A stretch of 64,000 bases of DNA from Meghimatium bilineatum (GCA_034231615.1 CM067315.1:9075915-9139914), one strand, 5' to 3'; positions 51,701 to 62,282 are shown, counted from the stretch's first letter. The notes: generated by a model from the letters alone, not told the origin. Numbers and translations: made by a program.

Positions 51701-52234
51701 GTCCTTCTTTATGGACACACGATTCTGCGCGAGTTGATCTACTATAGCAAATGACATGTTTAAACATTCTGAAATGTCTTTTGTTGATTGTCGTCTTATG
51801 CTGCTATTTCCCTGTTACCGGCAACAATTAAAGTGAGCCAAAATAGTCAAAATAGACTATTTACTTGTTTTGTTGTTGTTTGTTTGAAAGCTCTTACTTT
51901 GAGAGGAAAGCTCTTGCTTGTGCAACGGGAAAGGTTTATGCGAGCTTTATTTCATACCTAGGAGACTTAAGCTTTCCAATATTAGTCAATAAAACAAACT
52001 AGCATCGGTCGCCTATTCTGACACTTTGGTGACACTTGGCCTATACCTATTTCTGTTCATTTTGATATTAGTCTTGTGTTACCCCAGCCACCTTGTTGAT
52101 TTGTTTCATGACACAGGAGATTTATCTTTTGATTAACAACATAATGCTTGTTTTTCCTTGCTGTTGTCTCCATATATTGTGAAACCACTTCAGATGTTTT
52201 GTTGTAATGCTATTTATGAGCTAACCCTCTTCCA
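51701..52234. other. Mostly unassigned; PLE-like flank piece
   Basis: Near 52025-52110 ggtgacacttggcctatacc, tatttctgttcattttgat, tgtgttaccccagccacctt matches the family of the 58-bp hairpin arms. Rest unassigned. Confidence 0.4.
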
Positions 52235-52530
52235 CATTTATTGATCCACTGTTATCACTTCTTGATCCAATGTTATCACTTCTTGATCCACTGTTATCAC
52301 TTTGTGATCCAATGTTATCACTTCTTGATCCAATGTTATCACTTCTTGATCCAATGTTATCACTTCTTGATCCAATGTTATCACTTCTTGATCCACTGTT
52401 ATCACTTTGTGATCCAATGTTATCACTTCTTGATCCAATGTTATCACTTCTATTCCAATGTTATCACTTCTTGATCCAATGTTATCACTTTGTGATTCAA
52501 TGTTATTACTTCTTGATCCACTGATATTGT
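52235..52530. repeat. Minisatellite, 21 bp, 14 copies
   Basis: Unit ttgatccaatgttatcactt plus c; variants ccactg and tttgtg. The order of variants repeats (actg, aatg, actg-ttgtg), suggesting a duplicated block of several units. Confidence 0.93.
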
Positions 52531-52609
52531 TCTGGATTCGTTTGTTTTGTTGTCCATATCCAAAAATATATATGTAGCATCTCATTTCCTGAAAGAAATT
52601 CTCGACAGT

Positions 52610-52830
52610 AAATTCCATGACCGTGTTTCTGTATGCAGACGTGTACGGAAAGGTTAACACATACCGAAAGGCTGATTTTGATTATTTCCGTGAATTTTGT
52701 TGGTCTACGTTAGCAGATAACACATTATTTCCGTGTATTTCGTTACTCTACGTTGGCAGGTGACACAAGCAATATACATAGTAAATTAATAAAAACCAAA
52801 GAAATAATGAAAATAATAAAGAATGAATAT
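52610..52830. mobile_element. Palindromic CCAAT-type MITE, diverged
   Basis: gtgtacggaaaggttaacac, ttttgattatttccgtgaat, tttgttggtctacgttagca, repeated once in part (ttatttccgtgtatttcgtt), ending accaaagaaataatg. Confidence 0.5.
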
Positions 52831-52852
52831 TTCTGCTTGTTGGTCTTTACTA

Positions 52853-53070
52853 AAGATAGCCACGATTCATATGTGCAGTATGGTGGTTTCTCCATAGTTT
52901 TAGTTTAAAATAGCTACGATTCATATGTGCAGTATGGTGGTTTCTCCATAGTTTTAGTTTAAGATAGCCACGATTCATATGTGCAGTATGGTGGTTTCTG
53001 CATAGCTTTAGTTTAAGATAGCCACGATTCATATGTTCAATATGACGGTTTCTGCATAGCTTTAATATGT
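52853..53070. repeat. Tandem repeat, 54 bp, 4 copies
   Basis: Unit aagatagccacgattcatat, gtgcagtatggtggtttctc, catagttttagttt. Confidence 0.95.
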
Positions 53071-53164
53071 GCTATAGCCATAGCTCGGGTGTGGGGGAGT
53101 AAACACGTGAGAGTAATCGTCATTAATTGATCAATACAGCAATAAATCAATAATATATTCATAG

Positions 53165-53620
53165 CTAGCACAAACTGAGACCGTCTGCTGTAAACACGTA
53201 TGTACAGAAAGTAAACATAATTTCATTCGTGACGTTTTTGATTATTGTCGTGTTTCGTTGGTCACTATTTATATACGTGAATTTGCATGAAAAAGAAGCC
53301 AAGGCCGATGAAGGAAATACATGAAAATAATTGGGAAATAATACACGGGAGCCGCGTAACCGCACTGGCTTTTCATATGGGTGGAATGTGTTCATTCCCC
53401 AGTTGAGGCGGAAATGTGTCCCGGGTCGACACAATCTTAATTGGATACCGGACTGTAAAGACTGCGAGGGAGAGGAGATGGCTACCGTCCTCATATAGCA
53501 GAGTTACTGAAATGTGAGATCGCTAAAATCTCACATCCCTCAGGCATTAATAAATGTTATGAGCAAAGTTTATTATTATTTTTTACACAGGTCTTTACTG
53601 GAGCCCGGTCATGCGCAGAA
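53165..53620. mobile_element. Palindromic CCAAT-type MITE, long subtype, hosting SINE C
   Basis: tatgtacagaaagtaaacat, cgtgacgtttttgattattg, gtgtttcgttggtcactatt; after SINE C, gtttattattattttttaca, caggtctttactggagcc. Part of the second arm is missing or decayed. Confidence 0.65.
53350..53565 (+). mobile_element. SINE C copy nested in palindromic MITE
   Basis: gagccgcgtaaccgcactgg, ccagttgaggcggaaatgtg, gactgcgagggagaggagat, ggctaccgtcctcatatagc, gaaatgtgagatcgctaaaa, cattaataaatgttatg. The A-box half is partly deleted relative to 15985. Confidence 0.85.
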
Positions 53621-53714
53621 ATAACTAGAGAAATGACATGTTTAGGTCAAAGTAAGAACATATCGACCTAGGTTAAATAGTATATGTTTTGAATCATTGT
53701 CTTCTCGTGTGGGA

Positions 53715-53850
53715 GTTGGGAGTAATTGTCATCATATACACAGCACACATGATATGTGAGACAATACGTATCTACACATATACATAGTACACACGATATG
53801 TGAGACAATACGTATCTACACATATACACAGTACACACGATGTATGAAAG
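53715..53850. repeat. Tandem repeat, about 44 bp, 3 copies
   Basis: tacacacgatatgtgagaca then atacgtatctacacatatac; third copy diverged. Confidence 0.8.
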
Positions 53851-53884
53851 AATGTCGATTTATACATCATATACAAGACTTAGA

Positions 53885-53935
53885 TCAGTGATTATCAACC
53901 TTTTTCTGCCGGTGACCAAATTCCGAAACCCTTTT
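53885..53935 (+). mobile_element. hAT-like left end
   Basis: cagtgattatcaaccttttt followed by ctgccggtgacc resembles a common hAT end (CAGTGGTTCTCAACCTTTTT, recalled). No right end was found; the array that follows may have expanded inside it. Confidence 0.45.
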
Positions 53936-54515
53936 TCTTCACAAGTGTAAAAGAGGTCGCTGATTTTCTTCACATACCCCAAGGTTTTATGCACACACGC
54001 CAAGTCTTTCTTCACATACCCCTAGGCGTTCTTCACATACACCAAGACTTTCTTCACATATCCCACCACTTTCTTCGCATACCCCAAGACTTTCTTCACA
54101 TACTCTAAGTCTTCAAACACCCCAAGACTTTCTTCACATACTCTAAGTCTTCAAACACCCCAAGACTTTCTTCACATACTCTAAGTCTTCAATCACCCCA
54201 AGACTTTCTTCACATATCCCAAGACTTTATTCACACACCGAGTCTTTCTTCACATACCTCTAGGCTTTCTTCACATACCCATAGGCTTTCTTCACATACC
54301 ACAAGACGTTCTTCACACACCCCAAGTCTTTCTTCACATCCACCAAGACTTTATTACACATTCACGTCTTTCTTCACATACCCCTAGGCTTTCTTCACAT
54401 ACACATAGGCTTTCTTCACATACCCCTAGGCTTTCTTCACATACCCCTAGGCTTTCTTTACATACCTCTAGGGTTTCTTCACATAGCCCTAGACTTTCTT
54501 CACATACTCCAATTC
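53936..54515. repeat. Minisatellite, 21 bp, about 28 copies, diverged
   Basis: Unit ttcttcacatacccctaggc plus t, with caagact, aagtctt and shorter variants. Heterogeneous and probably old. Confidence 0.9.
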
Positions 54516-54530
54516 TTTCTAATGTTAATC

Positions 54531-54690
54531 TTCGTCCTCTTCTTCAGCGTACATTCTCAAACTTCTGCTGAATTCTCTTGTAGCAGGACATGTCCTACTA
54601 GATTTCCAGCAGAATATAGTCCAGAGATTGGAAATGCGTTGTGGCGCCGTTTTATTTGCGCCAATGGCCCGACACATCCGTCTTCGGCGG
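54531..54690 (-). mobile_element. SINE A copy, perfect 12-bp duplication
   Basis: ttcttcagcgtacattctca to acacatccgtcttcggcgg. Duplications ctaatgttaatc at 54519-54530 and 54691-54702. Confidence 0.93.
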
Positions 54691-54702
54691 CTAATGTTAA
54701 TC

Positions 54703-55029
54703 AACACCTATCATTTAAATTGTTACGTTCCTGTAGCTCTCTAAACAGGTCTATGTCGTCCTTGATTTCAAAATTTGTACATTTGTGGTAACGTTTTTGT
54801 CTGCATCGCCTCTAACTTGTATGTGTGGTATAGATGGTGTCTCAGGCTGTTGTATCGAAAAGATCTTTTGGATCCAACGTGAAATTCTCCACTACCCTAT
54901 GAAACCATATTTTGCCCTTAAAAAATGTAACTAGATTAAAACATTTTCTCTATAAATGATACATTTATAACGGCTTTGTGAATGTACATAATGTGTCATT
55001 TTTTAAAGTACAGCAGAGTCCACCGACAA
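54703..55029. other. No recognisable feature
   Basis: AT-rich; nothing assigned. Confidence 0.5.
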
Positions 55030-55190
55030 TCCCCGTTGATGTGGTTAAATAAGCCCTATTTGTTTATTGGTTTTCTTTTCTCTCCAACTGTTCATTGGTT
55101 GTGACGCAAAGTATAAATATACTGGCCAATTAAAGGCACGATAAAAATAAGAAAACGTCATAGGTGGCGGATTTTTCTATCGGTGCAGAT
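55030..55190. mobile_element. Palindromic CCAAT-type MITE, diverged
   Basis: ctccaactgttcattggttg, gtataaatatactggccaat, gcacgataaaaataagaaaa. Confidence 0.5.
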
Positions 55191-55289
55191 AAGCTTTAAT
55201 GTCGATATCACGTCGACCTACTATGGTACCGAAACCGCGATTTACATGAATGCGAATGTGTCGTTGTTTATCGTTTATTTAGAGATTTC

Positions 55290-55530
55290 ATTGTTATTGA
55301 CAGTCTTTCGTGAATGTATTTGACATGAATATCTTTGTGCTTCTAATTGGTCATTGTGATGTGGTACCGAAACCACGGTTTACATGAGTGCGAATGTGTC
55401 GTCGTTTATCGTTTATTTGCTAAAAATAGTCAAGGTCAACCAATAGATTTCACGGAAATTGGAAACTAGTTAATGTTTACGTTTTAGGGAACAGGTCTTC
55501 TCTACCGCTAACGATCGCGGTTCTTAAGAA
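55290..55530. mobile_element. Palindromic CCAAT-type MITE, diverged
   Basis: gcttctaattggtcattgtg, ctaaaaatagtcaaggtcaa, ccaatagatttcacggaaat, gaacaggtcttctctaccg. A short direct duplication (aaaccgcgatttacatga) links it to 55230. Confidence 0.5.
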
Positions 55531-55569
55531 ATAAAAAAAAGTCGTCACTGGAGATAACCCGATAGTGGA

Positions 55570-55665
55570 AATGGGAGAGCTGGGATAACATGGGACAAAT
55601 ATCTAGATAAACAGAAATAAGTGTAGCTGGTGTTACTAATATTTATAAGCAAAACATACTCGCTT
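55570..55665. mobile_element. PLE-like or unclassified dispersed fragment
   Basis: gctgggataacatgggacaa, atatctagataaacagaaat, gctggtgttactaatattta, agcaaaacatactcg. Reference copy for the family in the 58-bp hairpin arms. Confidence 0.5.
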
Positions 55666-55784
55666 CTCATTGCTATAATTTTATATTCGGGTTGGCAACC
55701 TCTTTTGGACTGTTGACAAAAATTTAAGTTTGCTTAACCGGGTTGTATATTTTAACTAATATTTTTAATTAATAGAGAAGGCAT

Positions 55785-55900
55785 GTCAATGAACCTAAAC
55801 AGCACGCAACAATTGAAAGACCTGGCAACACAAAGACAAAAATGGAAGGCTATGGTTTCTGCCCTATGCGCCGCCTATGGCCCTGGAGGAACATAACATA
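55785..55900 (+). mobile_element. LINE 3' tip
   Basis: Encodes QLKDLATQRQKWKAMVSALC, AAYGPGGT and stop, then a (aacat)n tail. This ending (W---V-ALCA-YGP) is common in RTE-like LINEs. The interval 55901-56100 has nothing. Confidence 0.75.
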
Positions 55901-56109
55901 ACATATTTTAACTATAGTATTTTTCACCAAAAAAATTATCCTGTAATCAAAAGACTTGCTCCGCTAAAAGTTAAAAGTTTTTGTCGTAGCCTATTCTCAT
56001 CATGAAGGTACCGGGAAACCTTGGTTCTCTAAGTCACAGCTAGTTCTAGACGAGTAAAACCACATCATCAAAGATTTAACGTAATCATTTCCTCTGAAGC
56101 TGAAGGTAA

Positions 56110-56235
56110 TCTGAGATATAAACCAGCGTCGCAGTAGTCAGTTTCCTAGAAGTGCTTAGCTGCCTAGTCAGTGGTTGACATATCAGACGGTTTCCTAGAA
56201 GTGCTTAGCTGCCTAGTCAGTGGTTGATCAGAAAC
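56110..56235. repeat. Two-copy duplication of about 55 bp
   Basis: gtttcctagaagtgcttagc then tgcctagtcagtggttga occurs twice. Confidence 0.9.
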
Positions 56236-56302
56236 CGCTTAATTAGCTCTCCGACCACATTTGCTCAGTAGCAAGGGAGTCATTCCTGAACTATTCCAGA
56301 GC

Positions 56303-56870
56303 ATGAGCTCTGGTAATCTACTCCCTGTTGGTTGGATGAACCATGAGCCCTAGTACCCTACTATCTGGTGGTTGGGTGAACCATGAGCTCTGGTAATCTA
56401 CTCTCTGGTGGTTGGGTGAACCATGAGCCCTAGTACCCTACTATCTGGTGGTTGGATGAACCATGAGCCCTAGTACCCTACTATCTGGTGGTTGGGTGAA
56501 CCATGAGCTCTGGTAATCTACTCCCTGGTGGTTGGGTGAACCATGAGCTCTGGTAATCTACTCCCTGGTGGTTGGGTGAACCATGAGCTCTAGTACCCTA
56601 CTCTCTGGTGGTTGGGTGAACCATGAGCCCTAGTACCCTACTATCTGGTGGTTGGGTGAACCATGAGCTCTGGTAATCTACTCCCTGGTGGTTGGGTGAA
56701 CCATGAGCTCTGGTAATCTACTCCCTGGTGGCTGGGTGAACCATGAGCTCTAGTACCCTACTCTCTGGTGGTTGGGTGAACCATGAGCTTTGGTAATCTA
56801 CTTCCTGGTGGTTTTGTGAACCATGCGTCCTGATACACTACTCCCTAGTTGTTGGGTGAAGCACGACAAC
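56303..56870. repeat. Minisatellite, 40 bp, 14 copies, with higher-order structure
   Basis: Three unit types: A (gagctctggtaatctactcc), B (gagccctagtaccctactat), C (gagctctagtaccctactct), each followed by ctggtggttgggtgaaccat. Order is A B A B B A A C B A A C A' B', so a B-A-A-C block of 160 bp is duplicated. Confidence 0.95.
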
Positions 56871-57415
56871 AATTTTAATTTCAAACCACGAATAATAAAA
56901 TAATGTGATCTTTATCGCTATTTTTATTTCGGGGTTTACAGCTTAGATGAGAAATCTTGTGAATTTATGTTTTGTGATCTCAGGACAAGTGAATATATTA
57001 ATTTTAAACCAGCCTTACTGACTGGTATTAATGACTTTGAATAACAAATTTTACCCACGAGCCATATATTTGCACACTCTTTGTCTAGTCAAAACAGATC
57101 TGTCTTAGTGATCTTACAAACTAACGCTTAAATAACCTGCGCAGTTATAGCAAAGAATTTTTCGATCAAAACATCAAATTTTGATAAAAGTTTTTGACAA
57201 TAATTTTTTTCGCAGTTAGTGGTGGCCAATTTCAATTCTCATTAGTCGATATCATATCATGTCACGATGTTGCCATTCTGTGCTCTTTTTCTGACCAGGA
57301 TGTGGCAGCACTAGAAACTGATGAAGTTATAAATAGTACAATTTTTCAAAGACTGGTAGAATGTGAATAAATCGAGGTTGAGGAAGTTTACTAAATGGTG
57401 AGATATAATTAGTTG
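56871..57415. other. No recognisable gene
   Basis: AT-rich; a 112-codon minus frame (57327-57665) overlaps the next MITE and has no motif. Confidence 0.5.
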
Positions 57416-57596
57416 CAGGCCGTGTCGTGCTATAATGCAGAGATGCGGCCGAATCAGCACCAATCAAAATACATTGTTGGAGCGGCATTTCGAAGAAAAA
57501 CCTCTTAAGGGTGCGGCATTTCGAAGAAAAACCATTTAAGAGAGGCGCCATTTCGAAGACTTGCATCATAATGAGAAAACCTACGGCACGGCCCTG
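57416..57596. mobile_element. hAT-like MITE candidate
   Basis: Ends caggccgtgtcgtgc and, inverted, cagggccgtgccgtagg form an inverted repeat. The interior has three near copies of catttcgaagaaaaacc. Flanks (attagttg, atttaatt) are not a clean 8-bp duplication. Confidence 0.6.
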
Positions 57597-57786
57597 ATTT
57601 AATTGTGCTGAATATTGTCTATTCTCAGTGATCGGAAATATCATTTCACATTTTAAGTGTGACATACATCCCTGTGACCTTCACTCATAGAGATCACGCG
57701 CAATTTCTAGGTTAACTCTAAATTGAAGAAATAAACTTTATCTGAGTATGTTGTATGTAGGCATCATCAGATACAACGTTCTAAGC

Positions 57787-57960
57787 AGGTCCGTAGATGG
57801 AAGGGGGCGGGGATTAGGCGTGTTCAAAACTTCCCTTAGCAAATCTGAGCATGACTTTTAGTGTTAGGAACTTAACCAAAAGGTCAGTAAAAACCTCTCC
57901 CGTAGCGATTTTTCACAAAAGGGTCTTCAAACTTTCCGTCGAATTGTGAAACTTACACAC
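57787..57960. repeat. Dispersed repeat J, copy 2
   Basis: caggtccgtagatggaaggg, tagcaaatctgagcatgact, tttagtgttaggaacttaac. See 32262-32450. The next 300 bp (57961-58261) hold two poly-C runs and nothing else. Confidence 0.6.
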
Positions 57961-58261
57961 GAAAACGGACGAGTGACCTTTTTTGTGTGTTTAGGTAGAA
58001 CCATCTTCTTAAGGTAATAATATCTACGGTCCTGGTTCAAAGGTCGCAGTGTAAGGGTGGTGGTGATGTGGTTTAGCTACCCCCCCCCTTTTTCACACTC
58101 TTAAAAAAACTAAGAACAAACATAACATGAATTTCAGTAATTGGAAGCAAGCAAAAAGGCGGGTTAACACCCCCCTCCCCCAATTTAAATAACGTTTCCC
58201 TAAATAATACCATACAAATCCCTACGACAAGAAGGAACTTAAACACTACTTTTTTAGGTAT

Positions 58262-59190
58262 TTTTGATGTTCAGTCTGACTCTTATGGGTGTTCAATCTG
58301 ACTGTCTCATGGGTGTTCAATCTGAATGTCTTATGGGTGTTCAATCTGACTGTCTTATGGGTGTTCAATCTGAATGTCTTATGGGTGTTCAATCTGAATG
58401 TCTTATGGGTGTTCAATCTGTCTTATGGGTGTTCAATCTGAATGTCTTATGGGTGTTCAATCTGACTGTCTTATGGGTGTTCAATCTGAATGTCTTATGG
58501 GTGTTCAATCTGAATGTCTTATGGGTGTTCAATCTGACTGTCTTATGGGTGTTCAATCTGAATGTTTTACGGGTGTTCAATCTGACTGTCTTATGGGTGT
58601 TCAATCTGAATGTCTTATGGGTGTTCAATGTCACTGTCTTATGGGTGTTCAATCTGACAGTCTTATGGGTGTTAAATCTGAATGTCTTATGAGTGTTCAA
58701 TCTGACTGTCTTATGGGTGTTCAATCTGAATGTCTTATGGGTGTTCAATCTGACTGTCTTATGGGTGTTCAATCTGAATGTCTTATGGGTGTTCAATCTG
58801 AATGTCTTATGGGTGTTCAATCTGACTGTCTTATGGGTGTTCAATCTGAATGTCTTATGGGTGTTCAATCTGACTGTCTTATGGGTGTTCAATCTGAATG
58901 TCTTATGGGTGTTCAATCTGAATGTCTTATGGGTGTTCAATCTGACTGTCTTATGGGTGTTCAATCTGAATGTCTTACGGGTGTTCAATCTGAATGTCTT
59001 ATGGGTGTTCAATCTGAATGTCTTATGGGTGTTCAATCTGAATGTCTTATGGGTGTTCAATCTGAATGTTTTATGGGTGTTCAGTCTGAATGTCTTATGG
59101 GTGTTCAATCTGAATGTCTTATGGGTGTTCAATCTCTCTTGGGTGTTTATTCTGAATGGCTTATAGGTGTTAAATATGAGCGTCTAATGG
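58262..59190. repeat. Minisatellite, 24 bp, about 38 copies, higher-order 120 bp
   Basis: Unit gggtgttcaatctgaatgtc plus ttat; a second type has gactg for gaatg. In the centre the types follow (act, aat, act, aat, aat) repeated, a five-unit block of 120 bp. Frames of 277 (plus) and 239 (minus) codons are by-products of the 24-bp period. Confidence 0.97.
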
Positions 59191-59672
59191 TATACAGGCT
59201 ACACAATACAGAATTATTTGCAATAAGATGAAATGTAAAACACAGACCAAAATAATAAAAGAACAGAAGAAACGAATGTATTATAAACCCAAGGGATAAT
59301 AATAATAACATAACTATTGTATATCATTTGTGACACTAAATAAACATACATTGACTTTACTGAAATCAATATTTCTAACTTTGAAAATAAATTTATACAG
59401 TTGAATGCTAATGTATCAATTGTAACAAACAAATCCAATATAGTTAGTTACAAACAACCATAGTTTCACATATACAATATATTTTCTATATACATTTATT
59501 TCAACTGGATACGCATATATGGAGTGATTATGTTATTTGACATTTACTGTAAAAATACGTTGGAAAATTTCATATGACATTCGCGTGTCGTCTTCGATTC
59601 TCGATAAAACACAAACATACCTGCAATGAACACAGTGCATTCGAGCAAGCGTTCAGTTTTCTGGATTACATC
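59191..59672. other. No recognisable feature
   Basis: Very AT-rich spacer without repeats or genes. Confidence 0.5.
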
Positions 59673-59915
59673 CTTCTTCTTCATCTGCGTTCGTTCTCAA
59701 ACTCCTGCAGATTAGCAGGATGTAGTCCGGAGAACGGAATGCGTTGCGTCATGGTTTACAGCACCGCTGCGATATCTGCGCCTTTCGGCCTGACACATCC
59801 GACTTCAGCATGGCTTTGGGTCACTGATCCTCAATGGGATGTGACAGCCAACTCCATCCCATAACCTCCTTAGTCGCCTCTTACGACATGCATGGAAAGT
59901 AAACAATGTCGCTGA
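59673..59915 (-). mobile_element. SINE B copy, 5' truncated
   Basis: ttcttcatctgcgttcgttc, ctcctgcagattagcaggat, ggagaacggaatgcgttgcg, cgcctttcggcctgacacat, gtcgcctcttacgacatgca; the head beyond agtaaacaatg is missing. Confidence 0.88.
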
Positions 59916-59999
59916 AGAAGAAGAAGAATTATTATGTAATGAATCACGGAACCAAATTTCATTCTTCGAGTCGTTTAGATGTCTATGCCTGGCAGATAT

Positions 60000-60137
60000 A
60001 TATTGTCTTTCCCCAGGTGGTTTGTGATCCACTCTTGCCGTTAAGCGTTAAGCTTAAGGGTGATTGGAGCTCGAGCTTGCGTTCTATGGCCAGATGTGTG
60101 GCCTCGGCTGTGCTATGACCGTGTCTGTACAGGATGT

Positions 60138-60145
<8 letters not shown>
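60000..60145 (-). mobile_element. LINE 3' tip (family M)
   Basis: tattgtctttccccaggtgg, gagctcgagcttgcgttcta, tgtgcctcggctgtgctatg-like, gtctgtacaggatgtccct; about 90% like 44040-44176. It runs straight into a (TA)n tract, where the LINE copy ends. Confidence 0.8.

Positions 60146-60181
<36 letters not shown>
60146..60181. repeat. (TA)n microsatellite
   Basis: About 18 TA units directly at the truncation point of the LINE. Confidence 0.95.
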
Positions 60182-60187
<6 letters not shown>

Positions 60188-60720
60188 ATTTATATATAAT
60201 TGTGACATATATAATTGTACATTTATGTATATAATTGTAGCAAGCAGTAACATTTATGGAATGTAACAAATACAACAATACTCACAAGATTTGACAGCGA
60301 GGCGAGATTGACACACAACTGCAGTGAGCTTCTCACCTGTTGAGCAAATTACTCCCCCACTAGGAATTAACACAACACACTAAATCAGTATCCCACAGCT
60401 TGTTGCTGTACCTAGCGAGTCTCCGCCAGGTGTGTGAACCTAGCACAGACCTGTTGATCGAGCGCTAAGAGTGGCGAAAAAGACAGGTGATCAGAGGGAG
60501 GTTTGAGAGAGATCAACCTGTTGTTTCCCATGACATGGAGTACTCACCGGAACAAACACACCAGTTCATGCGAAAGGGACATGATAATAATGGTCACATG
60601 GATGGGGGGGGGGGGGGGGGGGAGAGTAGAGAAGGGATTGACAAAGATTACTGTAGTGTTATTGTTTTTTTTTTAAGGAATCAATCTTTTCTGCTTTAAG
60701 GAGAGTTTTATTTTCTACTA
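60182..60720. other. No gene; long poly-G tract
   Basis: A run of about 18 G at 60604-60622. A 70-codon frame through it has no motif. Confidence 0.5.
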
Positions 60721-60721
60721 G

Positions 60722-61380
60722 GTAGTTGTTTAGTATTTTTATTGCTTAGTATTTTTGTTGCTTAGTATTTTTATTGCTTAGTATTTTTATTGCTTAGTAT
60801 TTTTATTGCTTAGTATTTTTGTTGTTTAGTATTTTTATTGCTTAGTATTTTTGTTCTTTAGTATTTTTATTGCTTAGTATTTTTATTGTTTAGTATTTTT
60901 ATTGCTTAGTATTTTTGTTGTTTAGTATTTGTATTGCTTAGTATTTGTATTGCTTAGTATTTTTATTGCTTAGTATTTTTATTGCTTAGTATTTTTATTG
61001 CTTAGTATTTTTATTGCTTAGTATTTTTGTTGTTTAGTATTTTTATTGCTTAGTATTTTTGTTTTTTAGTATTTTTATTGCCTAGTATTTTTATTGTTTA
61101 GTATTTTTATTGCTTAGTATTTTTGTTGTTTAGTATTTTTATTGCTTAGTATTTTTGTTGTTTAGTATTTTTATTGCTTAGTATTTTTGTTGTTTAGTAT
61201 TTTTATTGCTTAGTATTTTTATTGCTTATTATTTTTATTGCTTAGTATTTTTGTTGTTTAGTATTTTTATTGCTTAGTATTTTTGTTGTTTAGAATTTTA
61301 ATTGCTTAGTATTTTTATTGCTTAGTATTTTTATTGCTTAGTATTTTTATTGCTTAGTATTTTTATTGCTTAGTATTTAT
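60722..61380. repeat. Minisatellite, 16 bp, about 41 copies
   Basis: Unit attgcttagtattttt, with gttgtttagtattttt as second type; T-rich on this strand throughout. The strong strand asymmetry (almost no C) is notable. Confidence 0.95.
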
Positions 61381-61489
61381 TTTGTGAGCAGTTGTAGTAT
61401 TAATATCTGTAATTTTAGTTATTTCAGTACAGATTGCAGTATTATTTGTTAGAAATAGTAATAGTTTATCATCACGTGACATATTCTTT

Positions 61490-61815
61490 CTAGAACGTCC
61501 TCCTTATGGAATATCCTCTGTCTTGAGTAAACTGTCCTTTAGGGACATGTGCAGGCATTCCTGCATGTCATCTATCCAACGGCGTCTTGGTCACCCTTTA
61601 CCCCTGTTACCTTTCATCATTCTCTTCAACATCACCCTCTCCATACCGCTGTCATGTTACGTAACGTGACCGAAAAAACCCTAGCATGATCTTTAAGATG
61701 GTGTTCAGAAGTCAGAACTCTTGGACACTGATTGTGCTCAGCACCTCCTGGTTTGTTTTCCTCGCTGTCTATGGTATTCTCAGAGCTCTACTGTAGCACT
61801 GTAATTCAAATGATA
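61490..61815 (-). mobile_element. LINE C-terminal fragment (family N)
   Basis: Minus strand, mixed frames: CYSRALRIPWTARKTNQEVL, then MERVMLKRMMKGNRGK, RRRWIDDMQECLHMSLKD. The order RALRIPWT-RKTN-EVL, then G-RRRWIDD, is the C-terminus of a RTE/Jockey-like LINE. Confidence 0.75.
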
Positions 61816-62121
61816 GTTTTATGATACATATATCTCATATTATCTCTCCGAAGTTATGATTGACTTCCTGACCCTGATTGATGAATTTGTGTGCAAGTGA
61901 CACCTGTGTTTATCTGAGTTAGGGGATGTCTATAATTTATGCCAACACTTTTTTGACATTTTTTTGACTCCTTCATCAATTCCCTCTTCAACAACTTATC
62001 ACAAATCCAGAGGTACCCCTGCTTAATTATGTCAAAAGTTTTTACCCGTCCCCCCCCCCCAATGTTTTGCCGATAAAGTGCAAACAAATCCACATTTTTT
62101 GTTTGAATTAAAAACATAATT
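61816..62121. other. No recognisable gene
   Basis: An 87-codon minus frame has no motif. Poly-C at 62050-62060. Confidence 0.45.
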
Positions 62122-62282
62122 TTTCTTCTTCTTCAGCGTTCATTCTCAAACTCCCGCCAGATCTCTCTTGTAGCAGAACAATGGCCGTACTAGATTTCCA
62201 GCAGGATGTAGTCCAGAGAATGGAAATGCGTTGTGTCGCAGTTTTATTTGCGCCAATGGCCCGACACATCCGTCTTCGGCGG
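62122..62282 (-). mobile_element. SINE A copy
   Basis: ttcttcttcttcagcgttca, ctcttgtagcagaacaatgg, gcgccaatggcccgacacat, ccgtcttcggcggg. Weak flank match acataatt / agataatt. Confidence 0.88.

Noticed and set aside
58264-59231. CLMGVQSE-repeat and NTHKTFRL-repeat ORFs on both strands
   Set aside because: Both are by-products of a 24-bp minisatellite; opposite-strand frames of equal quality argue against coding.
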